This document shows, piece after piece, positions 46,560-56,875 of a stretch of DNA of 64,000 bases (positions are counted from its first letter, which is position 1; every line of letters begins with the position of its first letter). The stretch spans positions 163,584 through 227,583 of the forward strand of contig CABMGO010000005.1 in NCBI GenBank assembly GCA_902385655.1, in the 5' to 3' direction. A program made the translations under genes and the position numbers. The notes below the pieces were generated by a model. The model made no database searches. It was not told the origin of the DNA and was given only the letters and a program-made list of their open reading frames with translations. This DNA comes from an uncultured archaeon (GTDB lineage: Archaea > Nanobdellota > Nanobdellia > Pacearchaeales > GW2011-AR1).

Positions 46560-47416
46560 GATTTCTTCCTTCTATAGACTACCTTACTCATTAAGCAAGT
46601 TGAATTTTGCTGACAATTTCTTTTTCCGAATTCATATCCTTGCTGAAATTTCTCATTGACAAGATCATAAGGACACTGAACAATTCTGCCACCAATAATA
46701 TAATTCGCAAACGCACATTTTGTAACAGGCAAATCAAGAGTACTTTCAAAAACTCCTCGCTTAGAAACATGAATAGCCATATTTCCATTATACCTCTCTA
46801 AAAATTGATGAACAAGTTTTTTATAATCTAAAACAGGCATTGTCAAATCAGTATCTGTAAAAAATTCCTTTTGGGGATTATCTAGCTCGCGAATACTTGA
46901 AATGAAAAACACTTTTCCATCTCTTTCCCTTTCAAATTCTTCTGCACAAGAAACAAGTTCTTCTAATTTTGTCTTTGAAGAAACCATGAAATTTGCATCA
47001 AAGGGAATATCCGTTTGTGGAAGACCTTCAGAACTTTTAATCCCATCGGTTTTACAATATACTGAAACTCTTAATTTGGCACCCTCAAACTGCTGAGCAG
47101 TAAACCTATTTAGAAAATAACCATTTGTGTAAACGGTAGTAGAAAGTTCTTTTTCCCTATTAAGTGCGATCATCGAAAGTAAGTCAGGATGAAGTAAAGG
47201 TTCTCCACCCAATAAATTTACTTGTTTAACACCTTTTGAAACTCCATCATCGATTGCAGCGACATATTCACCCATAGAAATGTTCGTGTTGTCTACTAAA
47301 AGCTTTCTCGCAAAACACCCTTCGCATCTAAGATTGCACCTGTTTGTAACAAATACCTGCAAAGTATTTCTTTTTTTCACAGGCAACTCCTCATATTCTC
47401 CCCAAGGAAATTTCAT
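46556..47416 (-). CDS. radical SAM protein
   Basis: NRCNLRCEGCFA (CxxxCxxC), LLGGEPLLHPDL. Confidence 0.85.
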   Translation of the reverse strand: MKFPWGEYEELPVKKRNTLQVFVTNRCNLRCEGCFARKLLVDNTNISMGEYVAAIDDGVSKGVKQVNLLGGEPLLHPDLLSMIALNREKELSTTVYTNGYFLNRFTAQQFEGAKLRVSVYCKTDGIKSSEGLPQTDIPFDANFMVSSKTKLEELVSCAEEFERERDGKVFFISSIRELDNPQKEFFTDTDLTMPVLDYKKLVHQFLERYNGNMAIHVSKRGVFESTLDLPVTKCAFANYIIGGRIVQCPYDLVNEKFQQGYEFGKRNCQQNSTCLMSKVVYRRKKS

Positions 47417-47530
47417 TTTTCACCCCCAATATTAAATCTCATAATTAGATTAGAAAAAATCTAAAAATATACTTTTGGTTATAAAAAGATAAACCAAAAA
47501 GTTTATAAAAAAGAGACTGTAAAAAACAGT

Positions 47531-48364
47531 ATGTTTGAAACAAAAAAAGACTCTACAACAAAAGATAAAATAATTTCCATCCTAGGATACGAGTGGCCAC
47601 TGTCAGCAAGAAAGATATTCTTTTTGCTAAAGAAAAAAGATCAATTTTCAGGAACATATCAAGCAGTATACAAAGCAATCCAAGAAATGTGTGAAGACTC
47701 AATCCTCAAGAAGAATAAAACGGAATATCAACTTAATTTAGAGTGGATAAAAAAGATACATGATGAAACAGAAATGATTCGTGTCAACTATTACGCAATT
47801 CAAAAAGCCACAATTCTAGAAGGTAATGATTCTTCAGAAATAAAGATACTTGCTTTTAAAAATTGGTTCGATGTAGAGAAATACCTTTACTATTTACAAA
47901 AAAAAGCAATTCTAAATTCTAATAGGGAAGAAGAAATATTTTTTTGCCATTCCCACGAGTGGAGACCTATGTTTTATCTTAGGGCAGAATATAATTGGCT
48001 AAGAAAATTACAAACAGAAGGTCACAGAACGTACACCCTGTGTTCTGGAAACACAGTTATAGATAAAAAAATGGCAGAGTTCTACACTTCTGCAGGAAAT
48101 AAAATAAAACTAGGAGCATCTTACTCAGAAGAATTTGAAACAATGATATATAGTGACTACGTAATAAATGTCTACATCCCATTAGAATTAAGAGAAACGC
48201 TAAATAAATACTTCAAATCGATAAAGAGCATTTCAGAAATAGACTATGTTTATCTCATAAAAAATGTATTCGAAAAAGAAACAAATATCAAAGTTGTAAT
48301 CAATAAAGATAAAAATTTAGCAACGGAAATAAAAAAACAACTTTTATCAAAATTCAGAAAATAA
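47531..48364 (+). CDS. winged-helix regulator-like protein
   Basis: N-terminal wHTH pattern; divergent from the radical SAM gene. Confidence 0.6.
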   Translation: MFETKKDSTTKDKIISILGYEWPLSARKIFFLLKKKDQFSGTYQAVYKAIQEMCEDSILKKNKTEYQLNLEWIKKIHDETEMIRVNYYAIQKATILEGNDSSEIKILAFKNWFDVEKYLYYLQKKAILNSNREEEIFFCHSHEWRPMFYLRAEYNWLRKLQTEGHRTYTLCSGNTVIDKKMAEFYTSAGNKIKLGASYSEEFETMIYSDYVINVYIPLELRETLNKYFKSIKSISEIDYVYLIKNVFEKETNIKVVINKDKNLATEIKKQLLSKFRK

Positions 48365-48406
48365 AAAGACTTATATACATTCCAAAAAATTAATAATTAA
48401 GACCTT

Positions 48407-48479
48407 AGCCCTTTAGTGTAGCGGTCAAGCATATGGGACTCTGACTCCCATGACCCAGGTTCGAATCCTGGAGGGGCTA
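48407..48479 (+). tRNA. tRNA-Gln (CTG)
   Basis: AGCCCTT/AGGGGCT acceptor, TGGGA-CTCTGAC-TCCCA anticodon arm, GGTTCGAATCC. Confidence 0.93.
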
Positions 48480-48580
48480 TTTATACATCTTGGTATTTTC
48501 GTACTATCTAATTTATCTATAACCATTTTGAGATTTAATTAAATAGACATTTATTTAAATTAGAACTGCCTAAAAAATAT

Positions 48581-49168
48581 ATGGCAGAAAGTGATCCTGA
48601 AAATTCTGAGTATATCCAAAGAGAAATGTTAAATGAATTAACACCACGATTATTTTCAAGCTACCAAATGCTGCAAGAGCTATCAGGGGGTCAAGATCCT
48701 CTCTTAAAACTTATGAAAATTGAAAAAGTTAAGGAAGGAGAAGGAAGAATTGTCATAGGAAAGATGTCTGATTTTATAAAAAGTGTAGGGTTAAATGAAG
48801 CAGAAATGCTAAATCCCAAAGCATATTATGCATTTAGAAAATATCATGCAATGATTTGTGCAAAAATAAGATTTAGGGAAAGAGCTTCACTCGACTCATC
48901 CGTTCAAGGCCTAACCGAGTATGTTGATTTACTTTCCCAAAAGTTATATGGAAAACCTTCAGAATATTCAGATTTTATAGACTTCAAAACTCAACCCGCA
49001 AGAATATTACCCCTATTTAGACAATATGCCGAAATAACAGAAAGTGAATTAGAAAAACTATGTTCCCAAAGAAATTGTTCAAATAGAAATGACATCCTAC
49101 TAAATATATTTATTAAAATGGCTCAAGGCGAAGTCAAAAGGCTAGAAGAAAAGCTGTTCATTCACTAA
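48581..49168 (+). CDS. hypothetical protein
   Basis: ORF 195 aa. Confidence 0.6.
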   Translation: MAESDPENSEYIQREMLNELTPRLFSSYQMLQELSGGQDPLLKLMKIEKVKEGEGRIVIGKMSDFIKSVGLNEAEMLNPKAYYAFRKYHAMICAKIRFRERASLDSSVQGLTEYVDLLSQKLYGKPSEYSDFIDFKTQPARILPLFRQYAEITESELEKLCSQRNCSNRNDILLNIFIKMAQGEVKRLEEKLFIH

Positions 49169-49205
49169 AAAAAAGGTTTATAAACCGACTTTTTTTAAAT
49201 AAACT

Positions 49206-49313
49206 ATGAAAAGATCATCAAGACGTTGGAAAAAGAAAAATCAGATGCGTTGGAAGTGGCAACGTAAAAGATTGAAGAAGGAAAAGAGAAAGAGAAAGTT
49301 GAAGAGAGGTTAA
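49206..49313 (+). CDS. ribosomal protein L41e-like, 35 aa
   Basis: MKRSSRRWKKKNQMRWKWQRKRLKKEKRKRKLKRG; TATA-like GGTTTATAAACC about 30 nt upstream; missed by ORF track. Confidence 0.8.
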   Translation: MKRSSRRWKKKNQMRWKWQRKRLKKEKRKRKLKRG

Positions 49314-49424
49314 TCTCTACTTTTATTATATATTCTTTGCAGTATAAATACTTTGATAATAGATCGTTACATTTATCTCCCCTAGAAGATAAATACTTAT
49401 AAATCAATTATTTTTCAATTTAAT

Positions 49425-49913
49425 ATGAGAGACGATATTTCTGCTTGTGAACCTCGAATGAAAAGCGTAAGAGTTAAACCATTTGTAAGCTTAAGAAGTC
49501 CTGGACAACTATACACTGAATTAATGACTAACTTTAATAGCGCCTTTCTTTCAACTTATTCAAGACTACCTGCAGAACAGTTTGAGTCTGCTCAAAGAGA
49601 CATAAAAGTAGAATACCCTTGTAAATCCCGACCAGGTTCATTAAGTATAAAATTCTTAGACCAAACAGACCCTTTAAACGAATGTTGGGAAATCTATTTT
49701 TCCGGAGCAAATATTATCGAAGGATGGATGCCAGAAGGCATAAGAGCTGCAGAAGTTGCTTACAATACTTTCTTGGGAAGCCATCTTCCCATATCCCTAG
49801 AGAAAATCCACCCCGCAGTAAATGATTTAGAAGAAAATGTTCAAAGGTATTTTGTGCAGCTTCAAGACAATTATAGACGACTCAAAGGATTACCCGTATT
49901 AAACAGGCAATAA
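49425..49913 (+). CDS. hypothetical protein
   Basis: ORF 162 aa. Confidence 0.6.
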   Translation: MRDDISACEPRMKSVRVKPFVSLRSPGQLYTELMTNFNSAFLSTYSRLPAEQFESAQRDIKVEYPCKSRPGSLSIKFLDQTDPLNECWEIYFSGANIIEGWMPEGIRAAEVAYNTFLGSHLPISLEKIHPAVNDLEENVQRYFVQLQDNYRRLKGLPVLNRQ

Positions 49914-49965
49914 TATTATTTTTAATTACCTAAATCATTATAAATCGATTCTGTGGCCTATTCTC

Positions 49966-50700
49966 ATGAACAAAACATTTATCTTTGATTTGGATGATAC
50001 ACTAATTTATACCCATTTTTTATATTCGAGAGCTAAAGCAGATTTAGCGAGACTTGTCGATTCTAGATTTGGCTATGTTGCTCCAGATGTTCTAGCAATT
50101 TTGAGATTACATGAAGAAGTTGATTTGAGACTAACAAAAGAAATGGGCTTCTCTAGAGAAAGATTTCCAACTTCCTTATCTGAAGCATATACAAGAATTT
50201 CGGAAATGATGGGCGAGCCTGAAAGAGAAAGAAAACAAAATGCTCAAGAAGCATACAACCTAGGCAAAACTGTCTTTGATAAAGGAAGATGGTTGCCTAG
50301 TTTAGTTCCTGGAGCACTAGAAACACTCGATTTCTTAACAAGACAAAGAGATGAACTCGCAATAGTAACAATAGGAGAAGAGTTTACACAGAATGAGAAA
50401 GTTAAATTTTACGAGCTTAACAGGTGGTTTGGAGATAGAGTCTACATAGTTCCAAATCATAAAAAAGAAAGAATAAAAGAATTAGCAGAAGACAGAGATC
50501 CAAAAAGAGTTTGGTTCGCTGGAAACTCCGCAAGAAGTGATATTCTGCCTGCACTAGAAGTAGGTATCGGAGCACTTTATGTCCCCCGAGAAACTTGGGC
50601 ACATGACCAATGCGACTTAAAAGGCGTAGACACTTCTCGACTAATTACTTTGAAAAGTATCAAAGAAATACCTGAAATTTACTCGACAAAACTCTCATAA
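49966..50700 (+). CDS. HAD-superfamily hydrolase
   Basis: FIFDLDDTLIYTHF; KRVWFAGNSARSDILPALEVGI. Confidence 0.88.
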   Translation: MNKTFIFDLDDTLIYTHFLYSRAKADLARLVDSRFGYVAPDVLAILRLHEEVDLRLTKEMGFSRERFPTSLSEAYTRISEMMGEPERERKQNAQEAYNLGKTVFDKGRWLPSLVPGALETLDFLTRQRDELAIVTIGEEFTQNEKVKFYELNRWFGDRVYIVPNHKKERIKELAEDRDPKRVWFAGNSARSDILPALEVGIGALYVPRETWAHDQCDLKGVDTSRLITLKSIKEIPEIYSTKLS

Positions 50701-50759
50701 CTAAGTTATTAATTTTTTATCACAATAATACTTATAAAGCAAGTTTCTTCTTTTAGTTT

Positions 50760-51743
50760 ATGGAAAGTAGTGATGTATGGACAGAGAAATATCGTCCAAA
50801 AAAATTTGAGGATGTTGTAGGTCAGGAAGAAATTCTTAAGAGAGTTAAATCTCTAGTTAATTCAATAAATATCCCTCATTTGCTTTTTGCAGGACCAGCA
50901 GGAACAGGAAAATCAACACTTGCATTAATTATTGTTAGACAACTTTTTGGAGAATCTTGGAGAGAAAATTATCTTGAATTAAATGCTTCAGACGAAAGAG
51001 GTATAGATGTTGTCAGACAAAAAGTAAAAGATTTCGCGAGAACAAAAGCTATCGGAAATGTTCCATTCAAAGTTATTTTCTTAGACGAAGCAGACGCTCT
51101 GACAAGAGAAGCACAGCAAGCATTGAGAAGAACAATGGAAAATTACACTTCAACTTGTAGATTCATTTTGTCCTGTAATTACTCTTCAAAAATCCTAGAC
51201 CCAATCCAATCAAGATGTGTCGTATTCAGATTTCAGCTATTAGACAAAAAAGACATCAAAAGAAGAATAGAGTACATCGCACAAAATGAAGGACTTACAA
51301 TCACACCAGATGCATTTGATGCAGTTTATGAGGCCTCAGAAGGCGATTGCAGAAGAGTAATAAATTTCCTACAAGCAACAGCCTCAATTTCTCCTAATAT
51401 AACTCCTGATTTAGTAAATACAATTGTATCCAAAGCAAAACCAGCTGACATAAAAGTCGTTCTAGATTATGCACTTTCGGGAGACTTTCAAGGATCAAGA
51501 GAAAAATTATTGAGCATTATGTTAAAAGATTCTGTTTCAGGACAAGATATAATCAAATCTATACAAAAAGAAGTTTGGAACCTACCAATTGACAACGAAT
51601 TGAAAGTAAAACTAACAGAAAAAACTGGCGAAGCCGAATTCAGAATGGTAGAAGGAAGTGACGAGTTTATTCAGTTAGAAGCCTTGCTTGCAAGTTTCGT
51701 ATTAGCAGGACAAGGAGGCGTGAAGGATTTAGCTTCTAAGTAA
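50760..51743 (+). CDS. replication factor C small subunit
   Basis: WTEKYRPKKFEDVVGQ, GPAGTGKST, FLDEADAL, SCNYSSKI. Confidence 0.97.
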   Translation: MESSDVWTEKYRPKKFEDVVGQEEILKRVKSLVNSINIPHLLFAGPAGTGKSTLALIIVRQLFGESWRENYLELNASDERGIDVVRQKVKDFARTKAIGNVPFKVIFLDEADALTREAQQALRRTMENYTSTCRFILSCNYSSKILDPIQSRCVVFRFQLLDKKDIKRRIEYIAQNEGLTITPDAFDAVYEASEGDCRRVINFLQATASISPNITPDLVNTIVSKAKPADIKVVLDYALSGDFQGSREKLLSIMLKDSVSGQDIIKSIQKEVWNLPIDNELKVKLTEKTGEAEFRMVEGSDEFIQLEALLASFVLAGQGGVKDLASK

Positions 51744-51744
51744 T

Positions 51745-52944
51745 ATGATTAACCAAGAAAATATTCCCTGGTCTGAAAAATATCGTGCAGCTAGGTTTTC
51801 TGAAATAAAAGGACAAGAATTAGTAATAGACAAACTAAAAACATTTTTAAGAAGTTTTCCAGCAAAAAAAGCAGTAATTTTACACGGCCCACCGGGAGTT
51901 GGAAAAACTTCAATGGCTTACGCAATAGCAGCCGAATACGATGCAGAAATCATCGAGATGAATGCCTCAGATTTAAGAAACAAAGAAAAAATCTCAGAAG
52001 TAATTGGGCCAGCATCTCAACAGAGAAGTCTATTTAAGAAATTTAAAATTATTTTAATCGATGAAGTAGATGGAATATCTACAAGAGATCGAGGAGGACT
52101 AACCGAACTTCTAGGGCTTATAGAAAAAAGCTCTTTCCCATTAATCATAACAGGAAATGATATCTGGCAACAAAAATTCAACTTGCTAAGACAAAAATCA
52201 GAATTACTTGCATTAAAAGAAATGGACTATAAAACAGTTCTATCTATTTTAAAAGAAATATGTATCAAAGAAAATCTTTCAGTTATGAATGATGTGCTAA
52301 CTTCAATTGCAATAAAAGCTAGAGGAGATATGAGAGCAGCACTTAATGATTTACAATCTCTATCTAAAATGGACGAAAAAACATTCGTAAAAGAAATTGG
52401 AGACAGAAACAAAGAAGTATCTATTTTCAATGCGCTACAATTTATTTTCAAAAATGCTCAGATTGATACGAAGATGACAAATGTTTACGAGGAAGTTAAT
52501 ATGGATGTCGATGAAATATTCCTTTGGATTGAAGAAAACATCCCATACGAATACAAGGGAAGAGAACTTTACAAAGCAATGGATGCACTCTCAAGAGCAG
52601 ATGTATTTAGGGGGAGAATTCACAGACAACAACATTGGAGATTTTTAGTATACGAAAACTTTTTCTTAGGATCTGGAATAGCAGCAGCAAAAAAATATAA
52701 TCGAACTGGCTGGACTAATTACAAAAAACCGTCGAGAATATTAAAAATTTGGCTTAACAATCAAAGAATGGCTAAGAAAAAAAGTATTTGTGAAAAATAT
52801 GCAAAAGTAGCCCATCTTTCAATAAAGGGAGCCATGAAAGACTTTCTTCTAATAAAACAAATTTTAGCAAATCCAAAAATAAGAGAAGAGATAAAACTTG
52901 ATGAAGAAGAAACAGAATTCTTAGATAAGCCAACAATAGCTTAG
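51745..52944 (+). CDS. replication factor C large subunit
   Basis: WSEKYRAARFSEIKGQ, GPPGVGKTS, LIDEVDG. Confidence 0.95.
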   Translation: MINQENIPWSEKYRAARFSEIKGQELVIDKLKTFLRSFPAKKAVILHGPPGVGKTSMAYAIAAEYDAEIIEMNASDLRNKEKISEVIGPASQQRSLFKKFKIILIDEVDGISTRDRGGLTELLGLIEKSSFPLIITGNDIWQQKFNLLRQKSELLALKEMDYKTVLSILKEICIKENLSVMNDVLTSIAIKARGDMRAALNDLQSLSKMDEKTFVKEIGDRNKEVSIFNALQFIFKNAQIDTKMTNVYEEVNMDVDEIFLWIEENIPYEYKGRELYKAMDALSRADVFRGRIHRQQHWRFLVYENFFLGSGIAAAKKYNRTGWTNYKKPSRILKIWLNNQRMAKKKSICEKYAKVAHLSIKGAMKDFLLIKQILANPKIREEIKLDEEETEFLDKPTIA

Positions 52945-52975
52945 AAAGCACAATAAAACTTATAAACTAATATTA

Positions 52976-53377
52976 TTGAACTTCTGCATGACAGAAAAAC
53001 TACAAACACTAGAAAAGCTCAGGCTAGAAAAAAGATTATACGAATTAGGAAAAACAACTGTAGCCCAAGTAGCTGTAGACAATTTAAGAAGAGAGCTCCA
53101 AGATTACACCAACTACCAACATTTTGATTCAAATCCAAGTATGAACAAACAAGGGGGAGAAAATAGTCGAAGTGTTGTCTGTCGATGGGATTTTGCAGCT
53201 CACGCAGGTTTATTCTTTGATTTTACATATACAGTAAGTACACCGAGTCACAGCACAAGTACAGTTTTCACAAATGCTGCACGTCTAATCTATGCTCCCG
53301 CAATCACTGATGAACAAACAGTAAGTGATATAGAAAAAATAATCCTCGCACAAGGTTTCTCAAGGAAATTAACTTAA
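52976..53377 (+). CDS. hypothetical protein
   Basis: ORF 133 aa. Confidence 0.5.
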   Translation: MNFCMTEKLQTLEKLRLEKRLYELGKTTVAQVAVDNLRRELQDYTNYQHFDSNPSMNKQGGENSRSVVCRWDFAAHAGLFFDFTYTVSTPSHSTSTVFTNAARLIYAPAITDEQTVSDIEKIILAQGFSRKLT

Positions 53378-53644
53378 ACCGAAACTATTTGCAAACTCTT
53401 TTATCGCTGAATATTCTGATAAATACTTTTCCCCTTTAGGAGTTATCACATAAGTTTTCCCCTTCTCTTTTTTAATCTCTAAAATAAATTCCTTTTGTTT
53501 AAGTTCTTCAAGATACTCCATCATCATCTGATGAGACAAATTAGATTTATACAAAATATGTGTTGGCTTTATTCGGCCATTTCTCTCTCTAATAACTCTC
53601 AAAATGTCATGAATTATCTGAAGTCTATTTCTCTTTTTTTCCAT
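53369..53644 (-). CDS. winged-helix DNA-binding protein
   Basis: 91 aa; KPTHILYKSNLSHQMMMEYLEELKQKEFI...YVITPKGEKYL. Confidence 0.85.
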   Translation of the reverse strand: MEKKRNRLQIIHDILRVIRERNGRIKPTHILYKSNLSHQMMMEYLEELKQKEFILEIKKEKGKTYVITPKGEKYLSEYSAIKEFANSFGLS

Positions 53645-54299
53645 ATTTAAGTGCCCGTATAAATGTAAAAAGGATTATCAAGAATGATGCCAATTCTAAA
53701 ATGTGAGTATCTGCATAATTTATGTAAGAATCATTTGTAAACATCATAAGCACGTTCGCAAAGAATAAAAGAACAAATGCACCGAAAATAGATAATGTGC
53801 TACCAACACCATTCTTCCTAAAAGTATTCAAGTAATAGACACAAATATAGACTAAGATAATAGAAGATATAGAATAAACGGCCATAGCCTTATCAAAAGA
53901 AAATAAGATTGCAAGAGAAGAAATCAAAAGCAAAGCAGAATAAAGTTTAGGATCCTCAACTTTGCAAGTCATATAAAATAAAGTAACAAGCCCAGCCATA
54001 AAAAGCAAAATATGTGAATAGATTCCCACCACGCTAAATAAATTTATTTCATTCAAAATTAATACTTTCGTAGATTCTGTAAGCTCTTGTACTAAAAAAA
54101 CATTGATAATGGACCAAATAAAGTAAGACAAAGAAATTAAAATAAATGAAGTACCAAATAATCCAAATTCCCTTTGCTTAGTTGTCCTATAAATTTTCAA
54201 AGAGTAAAAAGCAACAAAGAAAGCAATAATCCCAAATAAAACTTCTAGACAGATATCATAACCAAAAAACCAATTAGGAATTGTATATATGTGAGTCAT
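53625..54299 (-). CDS. multi-TM (about 7 TM) membrane protein, sensor-like
   Basis: ORF 224 aa, hydrophobic throughout, overlaps the HTH gene. Confidence 0.7.
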   Translation of the reverse strand: MTHIYTIPNWFFGYDICLEVLFGIIAFFVAFYSLKIYRTTKQREFGLFGTSFILISLSYFIWSIINVFLVQELTESTKVLILNEINLFSVVGIYSHILLFMAGLVTLFYMTCKVEDPKLYSALLLISSLAILFSFDKAMAVYSISSIILVYICVYYLNTFRKNGVGSTLSIFGAFVLLFFANVLMMFTNDSYINYADTHILELASFLIILFTFIRALKYGKKEK

Positions 54300-54350
54300 A
54301 TTATAATCATACCTATAAAGTTTTTAAGTATTGTGAAAATCAAATCTAAA

Positions 54351-55358
54351 TTAACTTCCGCACTGAGCAGCAGAACTATCAGAAGCACTTGTTCCGTAAC
54401 CAAATCCAGGACTAGTTTGTGCAGTTGGAAGAGAAGTAGAACATTCGCTTGGTGCAGTTGTGAAAGCTCCACAAACAGCAGCCAAAACAGCTGAAGGACT
54501 TCTTCCAGCTTGTGCCTCAACACCATTGATTATTAATGTAGGTGAACCTTGAACACCATATTTTTGATTATCACTAGCATCAATAGCAAAAGGAGGATAT
54601 TGACTAGTACTTGCTTTAACTGTAGCATTTATCTGATAGTCTGAATCAGTCTTCTTCACACAAGCATCCAGCATTGCAGTATTAACACTCGCGTTCTTTA
54701 AACAGCTTACTCTATCGCCGTTTCCAAGGAAACATTGAAGGTAACTTAAGTATTTGGAATTCTGTTCTTTTTGTATACAATATTGAACAACATTTTCATC
54801 TGTTTCTTTTTGACCATGCATAGTATAGCTAACCCATCTTACTTTGAAATCAATCTTGCTTCCAAGTAAAGAAACAACTGGAAGCATAGCTTTTTCCATT
54901 TGAGTTCCAAAAGGACAATAAGACATAACAAATAAATCAACTACCGGTTTGTCAGATTTAGGAATATTAGCAGTTTGAGTTTGAGTATTTGTATTAGTAT
55001 TAGTATTTGTAGAAGGTTTAGTAGAAGTTATAGGTAAAATAGATGAGGTGAAATATTTTCCATCTTTAGTGATATAGAATGTACCAGTTTGTCCTTGGAT
55101 TTCAGCGCTAACTGCATAAAGACTTCCTTGACTTGTTACGTTCAAGACATTTAGAGTTACTCCTTGAGATTCAGCAAAGTTAGTAAGAATTTGTCCAGCT
55201 TGTTTAGCTGAAACTTTATTCATTCCATTAAAAACTAAAACAGCTAATAATAAAATAGCTAAAGCAACAGTCGCAACCATCCAAAAGTTAACTTTCATTT
55301 TCTTAACGGAAGATTCATGATGTTCATGCTCAACACTGTGCTCTTTTTTTTCAACCAT
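54351..55358 (-). CDS. membrane-anchored DsbA/thioredoxin-fold protein (start at MVEKKEHS)
   Basis: VMSYCPFGTQMEKAM, GVQGSPTLIINGVEA. Confidence 0.88.
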   Translation of the reverse strand: MVEKKEHSVEHEHHESSVKKMKVNFWMVATVALAILLLAVLVFNGMNKVSAKQAGQILTNFAESQGVTLNVLNVTSQGSLYAVSAEIQGQTGTFYITKDGKYFTSSILPITSTKPSTNTNTNTNTQTQTANIPKSDKPVVDLFVMSYCPFGTQMEKAMLPVVSLLGSKIDFKVRWVSYTMHGQKETDENVVQYCIQKEQNSKYLSYLQCFLGNGDRVSCLKNASVNTAMLDACVKKTDSDYQINATVKASTSQYPPFAIDASDNQKYGVQGSPTLIINGVEAQAGRSPSAVLAAVCGAFTTAPSECSTSLPTAQTSPGFGYGTSASDSSAAQCGS

Positions 55359-55480
55359 AAATTCATTTTTGTAATGCGTCTTTATAAATCTTATGAAAAA
55401 TAAATCCGTACTTATTTCAAATAATATATTATATTCTAGTATCAATTTATTTAAATAATCACAAAATTCCTAGAAGAGCT

Positions 55481-56875
55481 ATGAAAGTAGAGGTATTGAA
55501 ACCAAGTTTCAAAGTAAAAGAGAGTGGACTCGAATTTAGTCCCGAAGTATTGGCTGCAATTTTTGCAAGATATAGTAGAAATGGCGAGGGAATCACAGAC
55601 ATATTAAAGGGACTTGAGAAAACACCAGTAGACAAATTTCAAGATGCTGTTTGGAAATGGTTAGATTACGGTCATGCGAGCATCGGAGGCCTTACTGGAG
55701 GAATTCCTACTGGAGTCGACAGAGTCTCGATGTTAATACCTTATTTGGGATTTTTTTTACAACCAAAACAAGACGGCCAAGAAACTAGCACAAGATATGT
55801 AGAATTTAAACCGGAAGGACTTGAAAAGCCGAGCGAGTTTGGAATACCTGAGAGATTTCATCAGGAGTGGTATAGAGTAATGTTAGAAGGATTTGCAATA
55901 AATAAAGATCTTACAGCTAAACTTGATGAGCTAGGAAAAAATAATCCCGAACTTGCAAAAATTCCTTCAACCGCAAATGATAAAGTAAGAACAAGAATGA
56001 TAAAAAATTTTGGATTTGACAGATCTAGATATACTTTGCCCGTCGCTGGATTAACAAATTTTGGAATGGTCATGACTGCAAGAGAATGGACACAAACAAT
56101 TCAGTACTTAGATAGTTTTGATATAAAAAGTTCAAGAGATCTTGCAGGAATGTTAAGAGAAGGAATTACTGAAGTCGCACCGAAACTTATGAAACATAGT
56201 TTTGGAACAGACAGAACAAGAAGTTTTGCTGACGACTTTTTAGACAGAGGAGTTCAGTATCTTTTAAGAAATGGGGTAAATACCTCTCAAGCCCAAGATG
56301 AAGTTATTGTAGAAGTGCATAATCCAGTAAGGTCAGGCTATATACATCCAGAATTAACTGATGAACAATTAATGGATCTTTCTTTCAAAGGAAAGCAGAA
56401 CAGATATGACTTTGCAAAAGGCCTTGCTGAAAAAACTTTTGTTTCAATATTATGGAATAACATGGCTATCGCAGAAGCAAGAGATATTAACAGACAAAGA
56501 CCGTGCAAAAAAGACACACTTTTAGCGCCAATCGGATCCTATATGCCAGACATTTCAGTTGAAGAAATGAAAAAGGGCGACGGAAAACTCTATCAAAGAT
56601 ATCAAAGATTTTTAGATGATCGAGCAAAATTAATGACAAGTATATTAAATTCAGAAAATCCTCGAGCCTATACCGGTTGTCTATTGTTGGGAGACCAAAC
56701 TCCATTTGAATTGCATACAACAGGAGATCATCTTGCTTACGTAACTGAATTAAGAACAGGAATTGGAGTTCATTTTAGATACGAAGATCACATGAGACGA
56801 GTTCATAAACAACTTACTGAAAAAAGACCAGACTTAGCAAAACATATAGTTCTAGGAAAAGGAGAACCTGAGTAA
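55481..56875 (+). CDS. ThyX-like (FAD-dependent thymidylate synthase superfamily) protein, double length
   Basis: DYGHASIGG...PKQDGQETSTRYVEF; second half ARDINRQRPCKKDT...TELRTGIGVHFRYEDHMR; adjacent dTMP kinase. Confidence 0.65.
   Translation: MKVEVLKPSFKVKESGLEFSPEVLAAIFARYSRNGEGITDILKGLEKTPVDKFQDAVWKWLDYGHASIGGLTGGIPTGVDRVSMLIPYLGFFLQPKQDGQETSTRYVEFKPEGLEKPSEFGIPERFHQEWYRVMLEGFAINKDLTAKLDELGKNNPELAKIPSTANDKVRTRMIKNFGFDRSRYTLPVAGLTNFGMVMTAREWTQTIQYLDSFDIKSSRDLAGMLREGITEVAPKLMKHSFGTDRTRSFADDFLDRGVQYLLRNGVNTSQAQDEVIVEVHNPVRSGYIHPELTDEQLMDLSFKGKQNRYDFAKGLAEKTFVSILWNNMAIAEARDINRQRPCKKDTLLAPIGSYMPDISVEEMKKGDGKLYQRYQRFLDDRAKLMTSILNSENPRAYTGCLLLGDQTPFELHTTGDHLAYVTELRTGIGVHFRYEDHMRRVHKQLTEKRPDLAKHIVLGKGEPE

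Noticed and set aside
49204-49407. 67-aa minus ORF
   Set aside because: Antisense of the L41e-like gene and its AT-rich spacer
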